The notes: generated from the letters alone by a model not told the origin. Counted from the stretch's first letter, positions 37,120-45,911 are shown. The stretch is DNA of 64,000 nucleotides from Rheinheimera salexigens (GCF_001752395.1 NZ_MKEK01000001.1:857044-921043); one strand, 5' to 3'. Made by a program: numbers and translations.

Positions 37120-39378
37120 ATGAAGTTCCGTTTTCCGGTTATTGTTATAGATGAAGATTTTCGTACTGAGAATATCTCTGGTTCTGGTATTCGTGATCTA
37201 GCCGAAGCTATCAGCAACAAAGGTTTTGAAGTGGTTGGTTATACCAGCTATGTTGATTTAAGTGCCTTTGCTCAACAAGCGAGTCGTGCGTCGTGTTTTA
37301 TTTTATCTATTGATGATGAAGAGTTCGGGAGCGGTTCAGCTGAAGAAATTGAAACCGCTGTAGCTGGCTTGCGCCAGTTTATTAAAGAAGTACGTAAGCG
37401 CAACGCAGATATCCCAATCTTTTTATACGGTGAAACTCGTACTACGCGGCATATTCCTAACAATATATTGCGCGAGCTGCATGGTTTTATACATATGTTT
37501 GAAGATACGCCAGAGTTTGTGGCTAAACATATTATTCGTGAAGCCAAAAAATACCTTGATGCCTTAGCGCCGCCATTTTTTAATGCTTTAATGGATTATG
37601 CTTCAGATGGCTCCTATTCATGGCACTGCCCTGGTCACTCGGGTGGCGTAGCCTTCTTAAAAAGCCCAGTGGGTCAAATGTTCCACCAATTCTTTGGTGA
37701 AAACATGCTGCGAGCTGATGTGTGTAACTCGGTCGATGAGCTTGGTCAATTATTGGACCACACCGGCCCTGTGGCACAAAGTGAGCAAAATGCAGCACGT
37801 ATTTTTAACGCCGATCATTTATTTTTCGTTACCAATGGTACTTCAACATCAAATAAAATGGTCTGGCATTCTACGGTAGCGCCGGGCGATATCGTGGTAG
37901 TAGATCGCAACTGCCATAAATCGATTTTACACTCGATTATTATGACAGGTGCCATACCGGTGTTTTTAACACCAACCCGTAATCATTACGGTATTATAGG
38001 TCCAATCCCTAAAAGTGAGTTTTCACCAGAAGCGATTGCGAAAAAAATTGAAGCTAACCCATTTGCCCGCCATGCTAAAAACAAGAAGCCGCGTATTTTA
38101 ACTATCACGCAAAGTACCTACGACGGTATTTTGTATAACGTAGAAGAGATTAAAGAGCAGCTTGGCTCTACTATTGATACGTTGCACTTTGATGAAGCTT
38201 GGTTGCCGCACGCTAGTTTCCACGATTTTTATATAAATATGCACGCGATTGGCAAAGACCGGCCACGCTCTGAAGAAACCTTAGTGTTTGCGACTCAGTC
38301 GACGCACAAACTGTTAGCCGGTTTATCGCAAGCTTCACAGATTTTAGTGCAAAACGCCAAAAATCGGAATTTAGATACCCATCGTTTTAACGAAGCGTAT
38401 TTAATGCATAGCTCGACCAGCCCACAGTACGCCATTATTGCCAGTTGTGATGTCGCGGCTGCTATGATGGAAGCGCCGGGTGGTACTGCATTAGTTGAAG
38501 AGTCATTATTTGAAGCCATCGACTTTAGACGCGCCATGCGCAAAGTGGATGCCGAATACGGTGATGATGATTGGTGGTTCAAAGTTTGGGGCCCCGATAC
38601 GTTGCCAGAAGAAGGCTTAGGCGAACGTGACGACTGGATGTTGCATGCGACTGATACTTGGCATGGTTTTGGTGCTATTGAATCAGGTTTTAACTTACTT
38701 GACCCAATTAAAGCCACTATTATTACGCCAGGTTTAAATATGCAAGGTCAATTTGATGAGCATGGTATTCCTGCGGCTATTGTTAGTAAGTATTTAGCCG
38801 AGCACGGTATTATTATTGAAAAAACTGGTCTGTACTCCTTCTTTATCATGTTTACCATCGGCATTACTAAAGGCCGTTGGAACTCAATGGTGACAGAGCT
38901 ACAACAGTTTAAAGATGACTACGATCAAAACTTGCCAATGTGGCGGGTAATGCCACAATTTGCGGCTAAACACCCGCGTTATGAAAAAGTGGGCCTGCGT
39001 GATTTATGTCAGCAAATTCATAATATGTATCGCAAGTACGATGTAGCAAAAGTCACGACTGAAATGTATTTGTCTAATATTGATACCGCCATGATCCCTG
39101 CAGATGCGTGGGCGAAAATGGCTCACCGTGATATTGAACGTGTTTCTATTGATGACATCGAAGGTCGTGTTACCGCAATGCTAGTAACGCCATACCCACC
39201 AGGCATACCATTAATGGTGCCAGGCGAGCGTTTCAATAAAATTATTATTAGTTACCTGCAATTTACTCGTGCCTTTAACCTTGCGTTCCCAGGCTTTGAA
39301 ACTGATGTCCATGGCTTAGTACGCGAAGTAGTTGATGGTGAAATGCGCTACTTTATTGACGTGGTTAAAGAAAGTTAA
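37120..39378 (+). CDS. Orn/Lys/Arg decarboxylase of the lysine/arginine (LdcA/AdiA) type
   Basis: This PLP-dependent basic amino-acid decarboxylase of fold type I makes cadaverine or agmatine. The order is an N-terminal wing domain (~1-150), the PLP domain and a C-terminal domain. The PLP lysine is about K397 in ATQSTHKLLAGLSQAS. Substrate and cofactor motifs include YSWHCPGHSGGVAF, FVTNGTSTSNKMVWHS, DRNCHKSILHSIIMTGA, LHFDEAWLPHASFH and YPPGIPLMVPGERF. The 752-residue length and sequence style match Pseudomonas LdcA-like enzymes and biodegradative arginine decarboxylases. I cannot decide between lysine and arginine. No antiporter gene is adjacent, so an acid-resistance cassette is not complete here. 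A strong terminator follows. Confidence 0.9.
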   Translation: MKFRFPVIVIDEDFRTENISGSGIRDLAEAISNKGFEVVGYTSYVDLSAFAQQASRASCFILSIDDEEFGSGSAEEIETAVAGLRQFIKEVRKRNADIPIFLYGETRTTRHIPNNILRELHGFIHMFEDTPEFVAKHIIREAKKYLDALAPPFFNALMDYASDGSYSWHCPGHSGGVAFLKSPVGQMFHQFFGENMLRADVCNSVDELGQLLDHTGPVAQSEQNAARIFNADHLFFVTNGTSTSNKMVWHSTVAPGDIVVVDRNCHKSILHSIIMTGAIPVFLTPTRNHYGIIGPIPKSEFSPEAIAKKIEANPFARHAKNKKPRILTITQSTYDGILYNVEEIKEQLGSTIDTLHFDEAWLPHASFHDFYINMHAIGKDRPRSEETLVFATQSTHKLLAGLSQASQILVQNAKNRNLDTHRFNEAYLMHSSTSPQYAIIASCDVAAAMMEAPGGTALVEESLFEAIDFRRAMRKVDAEYGDDDWWFKVWGPDTLPEEGLGERDDWMLHATDTWHGFGAIESGFNLLDPIKATIITPGLNMQGQFDEHGIPAAIVSKYLAEHGIIIEKTGLYSFFIMFTIGITKGRWNSMVTELQQFKDDYDQNLPMWRVMPQFAAKHPRYEKVGLRDLCQQIHNMYRKYDVAKVTTEMYLSNIDTAMIPADAWAKMAHRDIERVSIDDIEGRVTAMLVTPYPPGIPLMVPGERFNKIIISYLQFTRAFNLAFPGFETDVHGLVREVVDGEMRYFIDVVKES

Positions 39379-39410
39379 GCTAAGCGGTTAAGAAAAAATT
39401 AGCTAAGTGC

Positions 39411-39437
39411 AAAGGCCGACATAATTGTCGGCCTTTT
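39411..39437 (+). terminator. Rho-independent terminator after the decarboxylase
   Basis: AAGGCCGACA pairs perfectly with TGTCGGCCTT around a 4-base loop (TAAT), followed by TTT. It lies 33 bp after the decarboxylase stop. Confidence 0.9.
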
Positions 39438-39483
39438 TGTTTATAGCCACTTTTTAATCCATGCCGTTCAATAATCTATTAAT

Positions 39484-39621
39484 GATCTTTTGGAGCAGCT
39501 GGTGCGCTAAGCGGCAACGCCAATGCAATGGTGGTTATCTTTATGGCTGTTAGTAAATATGTGCGGCATTGTGATATTAATGGTTTCTATAATGGCATTA
39601 GACTATTTTGGCGTATGGTAG
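39484..39621 (+). pseudogene. Decayed copy of the 3' end of the putative immunity gene
   Basis: This stretch aligns base by base with 42702-42827. Its translation, LVR-stop-AATPMQWWLSLWLL and then MALDYFGVW-stop, mirrors LVRQAATPVQWWLSLWLA and MAALDYISVW of the intact 123-residue protein. A CAA-to-TAA change breaks the frame and the first two-thirds of the gene is absent. The homology continues through the following intergenic hairpin into the xseA relic. Confidence 0.85.
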
Positions 39622-39713
39622 TTTGGCAGCGGTTAGACAGGAAGAGTCTATAGTCAGCGTTTTGTTAGTGCTGCTGTAAAGTAAGCTGAATTTTGGGCAG
39701 CTTACTTTACACT

Positions 39714-39920
39714 CTATTTTGCGGGTTGAATTGTGTTGATATTGGTAACATAACTACCGCTGGCTAATTGCGTTGTCACGTTATCGCTTACTGCTAACTG
39801 GTCAGTTGAGGTTTTGACCTGGTTGTCTGTTGCAAAAATAATACTTTTACCACGGGCTAATGTGGCCAGTGGACTAACGGTATCTAATTTACTTACTACG
39901 CTGCGAGCTGTTGCTGTAAA
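39714..39920 (-). pseudogene. Relic of the xseA 3' end
   Basis: On the minus strand, after allowing one missing base near 39903, the translation runs SKLDTVSPLATLARG, TSTDQLAVSDNVTTQLASG, SYVTNINTIQPAK-stop. The intact xseA C-terminus (KLDTVSPLATLARGYSISF... VANISTIQPAK) matches closely. Only about the last 70 codons are present and the frame is shifted, so this is a non-functional remnant. It ends in TAG where the real gene ends in TAA. Confidence 0.88.
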
Positions 39921-40034
39921 CGCCGCATAGTTTCAGATGCTTTAACAGCGCTTGAGACCTTAGAGTCATCGAATCTTGGGGGGCGTGTCTTGCCTCTAAC
40001 CTTTTTAGTATGACGCGCTACAGATTAACAACAC

Positions 40035-40174
40035 AACATAACGCATCTGATAAACGGAGACTGAAGGTGTTGCTCAGTACTCAGGGTTCGGTGAAAATGC
40101 CGGTGTAGGAACATTAGTTGCTACAAGCACTAAGGCTATAAATATGGCCTTAGTGCTTTTTCCAGCGTATTGAA
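40035..40174 (+). pseudogene. Relic of a second putative toxin gene (glycine-rich hydrophobic segment)
   Basis: From about 40063 the translation EGVAQYSGFGENAGVGTLVA, TSTKAINMALVLFPAY-stop matches EGVTQYSGFGASAGMGALVA, SGTKSIGMALMLSPAG of the intact 338-residue protein. Weaker similarity begins near 40035. Only the glycine-rich hydrophobic region survives, and a premature stop at 40172-40174 removes the rest. It lies 10 bp from the end of the converging PRC-barrel gene. Confidence 0.85.
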
Positions 40175-40183
40175 AGACGAAGT

Positions 40184-40651
40184 TTAATCTCGCTTTACAA
40201 ATTTGGGGGCAGACGTTAAGTTTTCCCGAGTTACGTTAAGCCGCAGCTGACCGTCATCGTTATTACCGGATTTTGTTACATTATCCCAGCCAACGGCTAC
40301 ATCCTTATCGCCGATCCCTAAAAAGCCACCGACACTGACGACAATTGCAGCCACTTGCCCATTACTATCAATGAGTAAATCTTGTACTTCACCGATGTCT
40401 TCATTATTTGCCGTTTTGACATTCATGCCTATAAGGTTGCTAGCATGCATTCCATTTGTTGGTAAAACGCTTAAATATTTGCGGTTAAGCGTATTAGACA
40501 TTTCTCTATGCTTATTATCTTTTAAAGCTTTGCTCTTTTGATCATATTGGTTTTGCTTATCGCTAGTTTGCTGCGATAAAACGGAACCAGAGGTTAATGC
40601 GATTGTGGGTGTAATAATTGCACAAAAGAGAATTGAATTTAATTTTTTCAT
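40184..40651 (-). CDS. Exported PRC-barrel domain protein
   Basis: The ATG at 40651 has AGGAG about 8 bp upstream and gives 155 residues. It starts with a signal peptide (MKKLNSILFCAIITPTIALT, ending near SGSVLS). After a Gln/Lys-rich hydrophilic stretch comes a PRC-barrel domain: ASNLIGMNVKTANNEDIGEV, QDLLIDSNGQVAAIVVSVGG and DVAVGWDNVT. PRC-barrel proteins of this exported kind are widespread and often stress-linked, but no specific reaction is known. Its neighbour upstream is a 54-residue hydrophilic protein, and the two may be expressed together. A longer in-frame reading to 40792 has no ribosome site and would bury the signal peptide. Confidence 0.85.
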   Translation of the reverse strand: MKKLNSILFCAIITPTIALTSGSVLSQQTSDKQNQYDQKSKALKDNKHREMSNTLNRKYLSVLPTNGMHASNLIGMNVKTANNEDIGEVQDLLIDSNGQVAAIVVSVGGFLGIGDKDVAVGWDNVTKSGNNDDGQLRLNVTRENLTSAPKFVKRD

Positions 40652-40809
40652 TGGAATCTCCTTTTTACTAAAATTGGCTATTAGGAATTTTTCGAAACAG
40701 CCGTCATCGCTATGTTCACATGTAGGTTCGCTTAAACTATTTAAAAAATAATTTATTTTGCTGCGATTTGCCATGCTGCCGTCTCTGTTCAAGACATACA
40801 GCTTTTAGG

Positions 40810-40838
40810 GCAAACCCAGCTTTAATTGCTGGGTTTGC
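40810..40838. terminator. Hairpin downstream of the 54-residue gene
   Basis: GCAAACCCAGC and GCTGGGTTTGC form a perfect 11-bp stem with a 7-base loop, 10 bp beyond the stop of the small minus-strand gene. There is no strong T-run on the minus side; the plus side is T-rich. Confidence 0.6.
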
Positions 40839-40848
40839 TTTCTATTTT

Positions 40849-41013
40849 CTACTCTTGTCGACCGCTTTTACGATCAGTAGACTGATTTCTATCTTGATCT
40901 ATATCGTGTTTTTGCTTATCCGGCTTTTGCTGATCTTTTAAATTGTCAGAACCGGTTTGACGTTGTTTTTCATCCATTGGTGTACGACCACGTTGCTCTT
41001 TTTGATTAGCCAT
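40849..41013 (-). CDS. Small hydrophilic, probably disordered protein (54 residues)
   Basis: The ATG at 41013 has a strong ribosome site GGAGG 8 bp upstream (minus strand), and the frame runs 54 codons to a TAG at 40849. The protein (MANQKEQRGRTPMDEKQRQT and onward, ending STDRKSGRQE) is rich in Gln, Lys, Asp and Arg, with no hydrophobic core, signal peptide or cysteine. Composition resembles small stress-induced hydrophilic proteins, but I do not recognise a family. The ribosome site, the clean frame and the following hairpin support a real gene. It points toward the PRC-barrel gene. Confidence 0.7.
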   Translation of the reverse strand: MANQKEQRGRTPMDEKQRQTGSDNLKDQQKPDKQKHDIDQDRNQSTDRKSGRQE

Positions 41014-41059
41014 GATTGGCCTCCTCATTGTGATTTAAATACGTTATCCAACTTCTTTA

Positions 41060-41073
41060 TGAACAATTGTTCA
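41060..41073. promoter_or_regulatory. Perfect 14-bp palindrome upstream of the 54-residue gene
   Basis: TGAACAATTGTTCA is a perfect dyad 46 bp before the start of the small hydrophilic gene, in the 426-bp AT-rich gap before the toxin-like gene. It may be an operator. The rest of the gap holds only AT-rich sequence and the toxin promoter. Confidence 0.45.
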
Positions 41074-41398
41074 CAGCTTGAGCTTTGCATACTTAATGCC
41101 ATGAAAATATAAATATGATATATCAGATGGTTACTATATTTTATTGTAGTGATAGCCACCTGAAGAGCTGTTTCGCCTTATTAGTTAGTGTAATTTTTGC
41201 TACCGACAGAAAAAATTTACACGGCGAGCAACTTTTTAACTTTTAATTTGGTATATAACGGTAGTGTTTTTGTCGCAGTTTTTAAATGTTCGCAGACGGT
41301 TGTAGTATCCGCGGTTGGCAAGCAGGCAAAAGCTTTTGCAGTAAAATTTTATTGAATTCTTTTATGTTAAATAAAGATTAACTTATTGTATTTCTTTT

Positions 41399-41407
41399 TG
41401 GTATAAT
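41399..41407 (+). promoter_or_regulatory. Extended -10 promoter of the toxin-like gene
   Basis: TGGTATAAT provides a TGn extension and a perfect -10 hexamer (41402-41407), 33 bp before the ATG at 41440. No good -35 box is seen. Confidence 0.65.
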
Positions 41408-41439
41408 GGCGGGGTTGATGACAGAATAAGGATATTACC

Positions 41440-42456
41440 ATGCCAGAAATTTACCTCTCCGGAAAAGCGCAACGTGCCGAGCAAATTTTTGTAAACCGGC
41501 CTGACTTATTGGCGCAGTACCGTCGTTACAGCAATATAAGCGATGATATTTTATTACCAAATCAGCCGTATCTGATGACCTGTGCACCAGGTGATATTAA
41601 CACTTTGCAGGCTTTTAAGCGTTTCTCGCACCCAGAGTTACAGCGCTTACAACAGATTAGTGCAGAATATGATGAGCAAACGCTTGCTCTTGCTTATGTG
41701 ACCGAAGAGCAAATAAAACCTGTTATACAGCTGCTAGACCAGCATGGCACAACAGCTGCTGGTGCCCTAGTTGGTGCCACAAATAGTAAATATTCGGTAT
41801 TTCAGCGCTCAATAATCCGTTATCAACAAGCCTTGCTCGACTTACACCAAGCCAGTCAGGCAAAAGCTCAAGCACAGGGTGCCAGAACAAAAGGTGCGCA
41901 TAACTCCATCATTGCGGCTAAAGAAGCCCATGCCAGACTAATGCATGCAGAAATGGAACAACGCTTTCAGCAGCAGTTGCAACGCTATCGAGCTAACCTT
42001 GGTTCGAGTGCCAAGCGGTCAGCTTTGTTGTCAGCCGACCGGGGGGTGAATGTCGCGCGCAGTGGTCGTAATAACCAGCGTACCGGCCAAACTCTGCACT
42101 TTGCCAATAGTCAGCAAGTGGCAACGGTACAGCGTTTTGTTAGCAGCACTAACATGATAGGGCGCGGTATATTGGTGTTAGATTTTGGCTTGCGTACGGA
42201 AAAAGTTTATAACGCAAAAGACTCTTGGCGTGAAGGGGTTACGCAATACTCAGGATTTGGTGCGAGTGCTGGTATGGGAGCATTAGTAGCTTCAGGTACT
42301 AAATCAATTGGTATGGCATTAATGCTTTCACCGGCAGGCTGGGTTGTATTGATAGGTGCTGCTGTAGTAGTGGGTTTTATGGCTGTGTCATGGCTAGATA
42401 ATAAAACGCAAGACGTATCAGGGAGATTTTATGACTCAGCGAGGATGCGCTTATAA
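41440..42456 (+). CDS. Putative pore-forming toxin/effector with C-terminal glycine-rich membrane segment
   Basis: I do not recognise a named family. The 338-residue protein has no signal peptide. Residues 1-60 form a distinct N-terminal unit (MPEIYLSGKAQRAEQIFVNR, then LLPNQPYLMTCAPGD). Residues ~60-190 are helical and Ala/Gln-rich. Residues ~272-319 form a glycine-zipper-like hydrophobic region (SGFGASAGMGALVASGTKSI and GMALMLSPAGWVVLIGAAVV). A soluble N-terminus with a late glycine-rich hydrophobic segment, next to a small polytopic membrane protein, is the layout of pore-forming antibacterial effectors and their immunity proteins. It overlaps that downstream gene by 1 bp (TAATG). A decayed paralogous fragment lies upstream at 40035-40174. 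No type VI secretion gene is in the window, so the delivery route is unknown. Confidence 0.55.
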   Translation: MPEIYLSGKAQRAEQIFVNRPDLLAQYRRYSNISDDILLPNQPYLMTCAPGDINTLQAFKRFSHPELQRLQQISAEYDEQTLALAYVTEEQIKPVIQLLDQHGTTAAGALVGATNSKYSVFQRSIIRYQQALLDLHQASQAKAQAQGARTKGAHNSIIAAKEAHARLMHAEMEQRFQQQLQRYRANLGSSAKRSALLSADRGVNVARSGRNNQRTGQTLHFANSQQVATVQRFVSSTNMIGRGILVLDFGLRTEKVYNAKDSWREGVTQYSGFGASAGMGALVASGTKSIGMALMLSPAGWVVLIGAAVVVGFMAVSWLDNKTQDVSGRFYDSARMRL

Positions 42457-42827
42457 TGGAACCTCAAATATATTGGTATGAGTTACTCTTCATGGGATTA
42501 TTAGTTTCAATGATGGTTGCTTATCCAACGGTTGCCTTATTTGTCACCCGACCAATTCAACGTAAATTGCGGCAAACTCAGCAAGATTATCTAAGTGATT
42601 GGGTAAAGTGGCCATTTCAAACGATATTTTATACGTTGGCAGTGTTAGTGTCTTTTACTCGCTGGCGACATGAAAATAATCGCCACTTAGTGGATGCGGA
42701 TGAGCTGGTGCGGCAAGCGGCAACGCCAGTGCAATGGTGGCTATCTTTATGGTTGGCTGTGAGTACGTGCGGCATGGCAATATTAGGTTTATCTATGGCT
42801 GCTCTAGATTATATTAGCGTATGGTAG
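42456..42827 (+). CDS. Small multi-pass membrane protein, putative immunity partner
   Basis: The 123-residue protein has hydrophobic segments at ~9-30, ~55-68 and ~92-118, separated by basic loops (RPIQRKLRQTQ, RWRHENNRH). It has no cleavable signal. It is translationally coupled to the toxin-like gene by the overlapping TAATG. Size, membrane location and pairing fit an immunity protein against a pore-forming toxin, but I see no recognised domain. A degenerate copy of its 3' half exists at 39484-39621, which suggests cassette turnover. The transcript ends at the hairpin 42890-42916. Confidence 0.55.
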   Translation: MEPQIYWYELLFMGLLVSMMVAYPTVALFVTRPIQRKLRQTQQDYLSDWVKWPFQTIFYTLAVLVSFTRWRHENNRHLVDADELVRQAATPVQWWLSLWLAVSTCGMAILGLSMAALDYISVW

Positions 42828-42889
42828 CTTGGCAGTGGTTAGTCAGTAAGAGTCTATAGTGCAGTATTTTGTTAGTGCTGCTGTAAAGC

Positions 42890-42916
42890 AAGCTGCCTTT
42901 TCGGCAGCTTACTTTT
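42890..42916 (+). terminator. Terminator between the toxin/immunity pair and xseA
   Basis: AAGCTGCC (42890-42897) and GGCAGCTT (42903-42910) form a perfect 8-bp stem with a 5-base loop, followed by ACTTTTTACT. A decayed counterpart is present in the upstream repeat copy near 39680-39707. Confidence 0.8.
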
Positions 42917-42944
42917 TACTGTACTTATTACTTTGTTTTTTACT

Positions 42945-44285
42945 TTATTTCGCGGGTTGAATTGTGCTGATATTAGCCACATAGCTACCGCTGGCTAATT
43001 GCGTTGTCACAGTATCGCCAACCGCTAGCTGCTCGGTTGAAGTCAGTACCTTGTTATCTGCAGCAAAACTAATGCTATAACCTCGGGCTAATGTCGCCAG
43101 CGGGCTAACGGTATCTAACTTGCCGACTACCGCAGCAAGTTGTTGCTGCTGTTGTGTGAGCTTGAGCTTTTGGCCATTAACTAAGCGTTGACTCAAGTTG
43201 GCCACTAATTGCTGTTGTTGGGCCAGCATTTTTGTCGGCGCTAATTGACGCATGCTTTTGGCTAAATACTGTTGCTGCTGGCTGGTATTGATTAAACGGC
43301 GTTTAATGCTATTAGTTAAGCGCAGCTGCATCTCGTCTAAACGTTGCTGTTGCTGCTGTAAGCGTCTTTTCGGTTCAGCCGCTAATAAGCGCTGGCTAAG
43401 GTTAGTTAAACGCGGTGCCAGCTGTTGCAGTTGGGCGCGCTGGGCTTGATATAGGGCATTACGCATTCTATTTATACGTTCGATGATGTGAGTTTGATCT
43501 GGCGATACTAATTCAGCAGCGGCCGATGGCGTGGCGGCGCGAATATCTGCGACAAAGTCAGTCAAGGCAAAATCAATTTCATGACCGACAGCACTAACCG
43601 TAGCAATAGGGCATTGGGCAAGAGCTCGAGACAAAGCTTCATCATTAAAGCACCATAAATCCTCTAGCGAGCCACCGCCACGACCTATAATTAATACATC
43701 CACTTCATTGCGCCGTATAGCGGTGCTAAGCATGGTTCTTAGTTGTAAAGCCGCTGTCTCGCCTTGCACTTGGCAAGGGTAAACAATCACTTCAATACTC
43801 GGTGCGCGGCGTTGTAAAACGGTAATAATATCTCGAATAGCAGCACCAGTAAGCGAGGTAATAACGCCTACTCGTTGTATATGAGTAGGCAAAGCTTTTT
43901 TTCGCTCAGGGGCAAATAAACCTTCGGCTTGTAATTGGGCTTTAAGTTGCTCGAATTGTTGTTTAAGTAAACCGGCGCCGGCAGCTTCAATAAATTCAGC
44001 AATCAGTTGATACTCACCGCGCGGCTCATAAACACTAATTCGTGCTCTAATTAACACTTGCTGGCCATTTTGCGGTCGAAAGCTAGTGCGCCGATTGGCG
44101 GTTTTAAACATAGCCACTTTAACTTGCGCGGCTTGGTCTTTTAACGAAAAGTACCAATGGCCAGACGCAGCAGCAACAAAGTTTGAGATCTCAGCTTGTA
44201 GCCAAATTTGCTGAAATTGCAATTCTAGGGTTAAACGGACTTCGCTGTTTAGGCGTGAAACGCTATAAATATCGGGTGTTTGCAT
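42945..44285 (-). CDS. xseA: Exodeoxyribonuclease VII large subunit
   Basis: XseA is the catalytic subunit of exonuclease VII, which degrades single-stranded DNA from both ends. An N-terminal OB-fold (VSRLNSEVRLTLELQFQQIW, ISNFVAAASGHWYFSLKDQA) is followed by the catalytic domain (VGVITSLTGAAIRDI, IGRGGGSLEDLWCFNDE, VSAVGHEIDFALTDFVAD) and a long Gln-rich coiled coil (~280-370). The length of 446 residues is normal. Its start is divergent from guaB. A frameshifted relic of its 3' end lies 3.2 kb upstream on the plus-strand coordinate (39714-39920). Confidence 0.97.
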   Translation of the reverse strand: MQTPDIYSVSRLNSEVRLTLELQFQQIWLQAEISNFVAAASGHWYFSLKDQAAQVKVAMFKTANRRTSFRPQNGQQVLIRARISVYEPRGEYQLIAEFIEAAGAGLLKQQFEQLKAQLQAEGLFAPERKKALPTHIQRVGVITSLTGAAIRDIITVLQRRAPSIEVIVYPCQVQGETAALQLRTMLSTAIRRNEVDVLIIGRGGGSLEDLWCFNDEALSRALAQCPIATVSAVGHEIDFALTDFVADIRAATPSAAAELVSPDQTHIIERINRMRNALYQAQRAQLQQLAPRLTNLSQRLLAAEPKRRLQQQQQRLDEMQLRLTNSIKRRLINTSQQQQYLAKSMRQLAPTKMLAQQQQLVANLSQRLVNGQKLKLTQQQQQLAAVVGKLDTVSPLATLARGYSISFAADNKVLTSTEQLAVGDTVTTQLASGSYVANISTIQPAK

Positions 44286-44422
44286 TATTAAAATTCTATT
44301 GCGGCAGTATCACAAACCTAGACTGTAACATAAATTGAAATAGTGATTGTTATAAGCAATGAAAACGGCTAAAATTGTACCGCAACATTCCCTATCTTTT
44401 CATCCACAGCGAGATTGTTGCA

Positions 44423-45892
44423 ATGCTCAGGATCAAACAAGAAGCTCTTACCTTTGATGACGTACTCTTGGTACCAGCACACTCTACCGTTTTACCCCAT
44501 ACCGCCGATTTGCGCACTAAATTAACCAATACTATTACGCTGAATATTCCTATGGTGTCTGCTTCTATGGACACGGTAACGGAAGCGCGTTTAGCTATTG
44601 CGTTAGCCCAAGAAGGTGGCCTAGGTTTTATTCACAAAAATATGACCATTGAAGAGCAAGCGACTAATGTTCGTCGGGTTAAAAAATACGAAAGCGGTGT
44701 CGTATCCGATCCGGTTACCGTTTCACCGGATATGAGTATCCGTGAAGTTCAAGCCTTAGCTCAACAACATGGTTTCTCGGGTTTTCCGGTAGTAGATGCT
44801 CAGCAAAATTTAATCGGCATTTTAACCAGCCGTGATATGAGTTTTGAAGCCAGTAACCAAGAAAAAGTGTCTAATTTAATGACTCCTCGTGAGCGTTTAG
44901 TGACGGTAAACGAAGCAGCGCCACGCGAAGAAGCTTTTAAATTGATGCATCAACACCGGATAGAAAAAGTATTAGTAGTGGATAACGATTTTAAACTTAA
45001 GGGTTTAATTACCGTACGCGATTACTACAAAGCCGCCAGCAAACCTAATGCCTGTAAAGATGAACTCGGTCGTTTGCGCGTAGGTGCAGCGGTTGGCGTA
45101 GGTCCAGGCACTGATGAACGTATTGCCGCTTTAGTCGACGCTGGCGTTGATATCTTATTAATTGATACTTCACATGGTCACTCTCAAGGTGTCATGGATC
45201 GGGTTAGCCAAACTCGCGCTAAATACCCAGATTTACAAATTATTGCTGGTAATGTGGCGACTGCAGAAGGCGCTAAAGCCTTAGCAGAAGCCGGTGCTAA
45301 TGCGGTTAAAGTCGGGATTGGTCCAGGCTCAATTTGTACTACACGTATCGTTACCGGTTGTGGTGTACCACAAATTACTGCGATTGCTGATGCAGTATCA
45401 GGTGTTGCTGGTACCGATGTCTGCATAATCGCCGATGGCGGCATTCGCTACTCTGGTGATGTGGCGAAAGCCTTAGTTGCCGGTGCGCATGTGGTGATGG
45501 TTGGCTCTATGTTTGCTGGTACTGAAGAAGCACCAGGCGAAGTTGAGCTGTACCAAGGCCGTTATTATAAGTCTTACCGTGGCATGGGCTCATTAGGCGC
45601 TATGGCGCAGCGAAATGGCTCGTCAGACCGTTACTTCCAAGGAAGTGACAACGCTGAGAAGTTAGTACCAGAAGGTATTGAAGGCCGGGTTGCTTATAAA
45701 GGACCAATGGAAAATATTATTCACCAGCAAATGGGTGGTTTACGCTCTGCAATGGGCTTAACCGGCAGTGCGAATATCGATGAGTTACGCACTAAGCCTG
45801 AATTTGTTCGGGTTACCTCTGCTGGTATGGGTGAGTCGCATGTTCACGACGTGCAAATTACCAAAGAAGCGCCAAATTACCGCGTAGGTTAA
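44423..45892 (+). CDS. guaB: IMP dehydrogenase
   Basis: GuaB oxidises IMP to XMP, the committed step of GMP synthesis. The start ATG 44423 gives [20 protein letters not shown] and 489 residues, the standard length; an in-frame extension to 44375 is not conserved. A CBS-domain pair sits at ~90-205 inside the TIM barrel. The catalytic cysteine loop is [11 protein letters not shown], with the flap region [10 protein letters not shown] and RYFQ. It divergently faces xseA, as in E. coli. guaA follows after 58 bp. Confidence 0.97.
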   Translation: MLRIKQEALTFDDVLLVPAHSTVLPHTADLRTKLTNTITLNIPMVSASMDTVTEARLAIALAQEGGLGFIHKNMTIEEQATNVRRVKKYESGVVSDPVTVSPDMSIREVQALAQQHGFSGFPVVDAQQNLIGILTSRDMSFEASNQEKVSNLMTPRERLVTVNEAAPREEAFKLMHQHRIEKVLVVDNDFKLKGLITVRDYYKAASKPNACKDELGRLRVGAAVGVGPGTDERIAALVDAGVDILLIDTSHGHSQGVMDRVSQTRAKYPDLQIIAGNVATAEGAKALAEAGANAVKVGIGPGSICTTRIVTGCGVPQITAIADAVSGVAGTDVCIIADGGIRYSGDVAKALVAGAHVVMVGSMFAGTEEAPGEVELYQGRYYKSYRGMGSLGAMAQRNGSSDRYFQGSDNAEKLVPEGIEGRVAYKGPMENIIHQQMGGLRSAMGLTGSANIDELRTKPEFVRVTSAGMGESHVHDVQITKEAPNYRVG

Positions 45893-45911
45893 ATTTTTAT
45901 CTTGCAAGTCA

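Larger units (their letters stand above)
39484..43140. repeat. Diverged ~430-bp direct repeat: 39484-39920 and about 42702-43140
   Basis: The two copies share, in the same order and orientation, the 3' end of the putative immunity gene, its downstream hairpin, and the C-terminal part of xseA. The first copy is decayed and the second is intact. The segment between them holds a toxin-gene relic, the PRC-barrel gene, the 54-residue gene and the intact toxin gene. The arrangement fits a tandem duplication or a homologous-recombination insertion through the xseA 3' end. Confidence 0.85.

Noticed and set aside
39484..40180. Intact small genes in the 805-bp gap after the decarboxylase
   Set aside because: All recognisable coding similarity here is broken by stops or frame shifts and matches downstream genes, so it was called pseudogenes.
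43252..43449. Cys/Lys/Arg-rich plus-strand frame inside xseA
   Set aside because: It is the antisense of the Gln-rich coiled coil; the composition follows from CAG/CAA codons.
44286..44422. Riboswitch or PurR operator before guaB
   Set aside because: No purine-riboswitch hairpins and no ACGCAAACGTTTGCGT-like box were found in the xseA-guaB gap.
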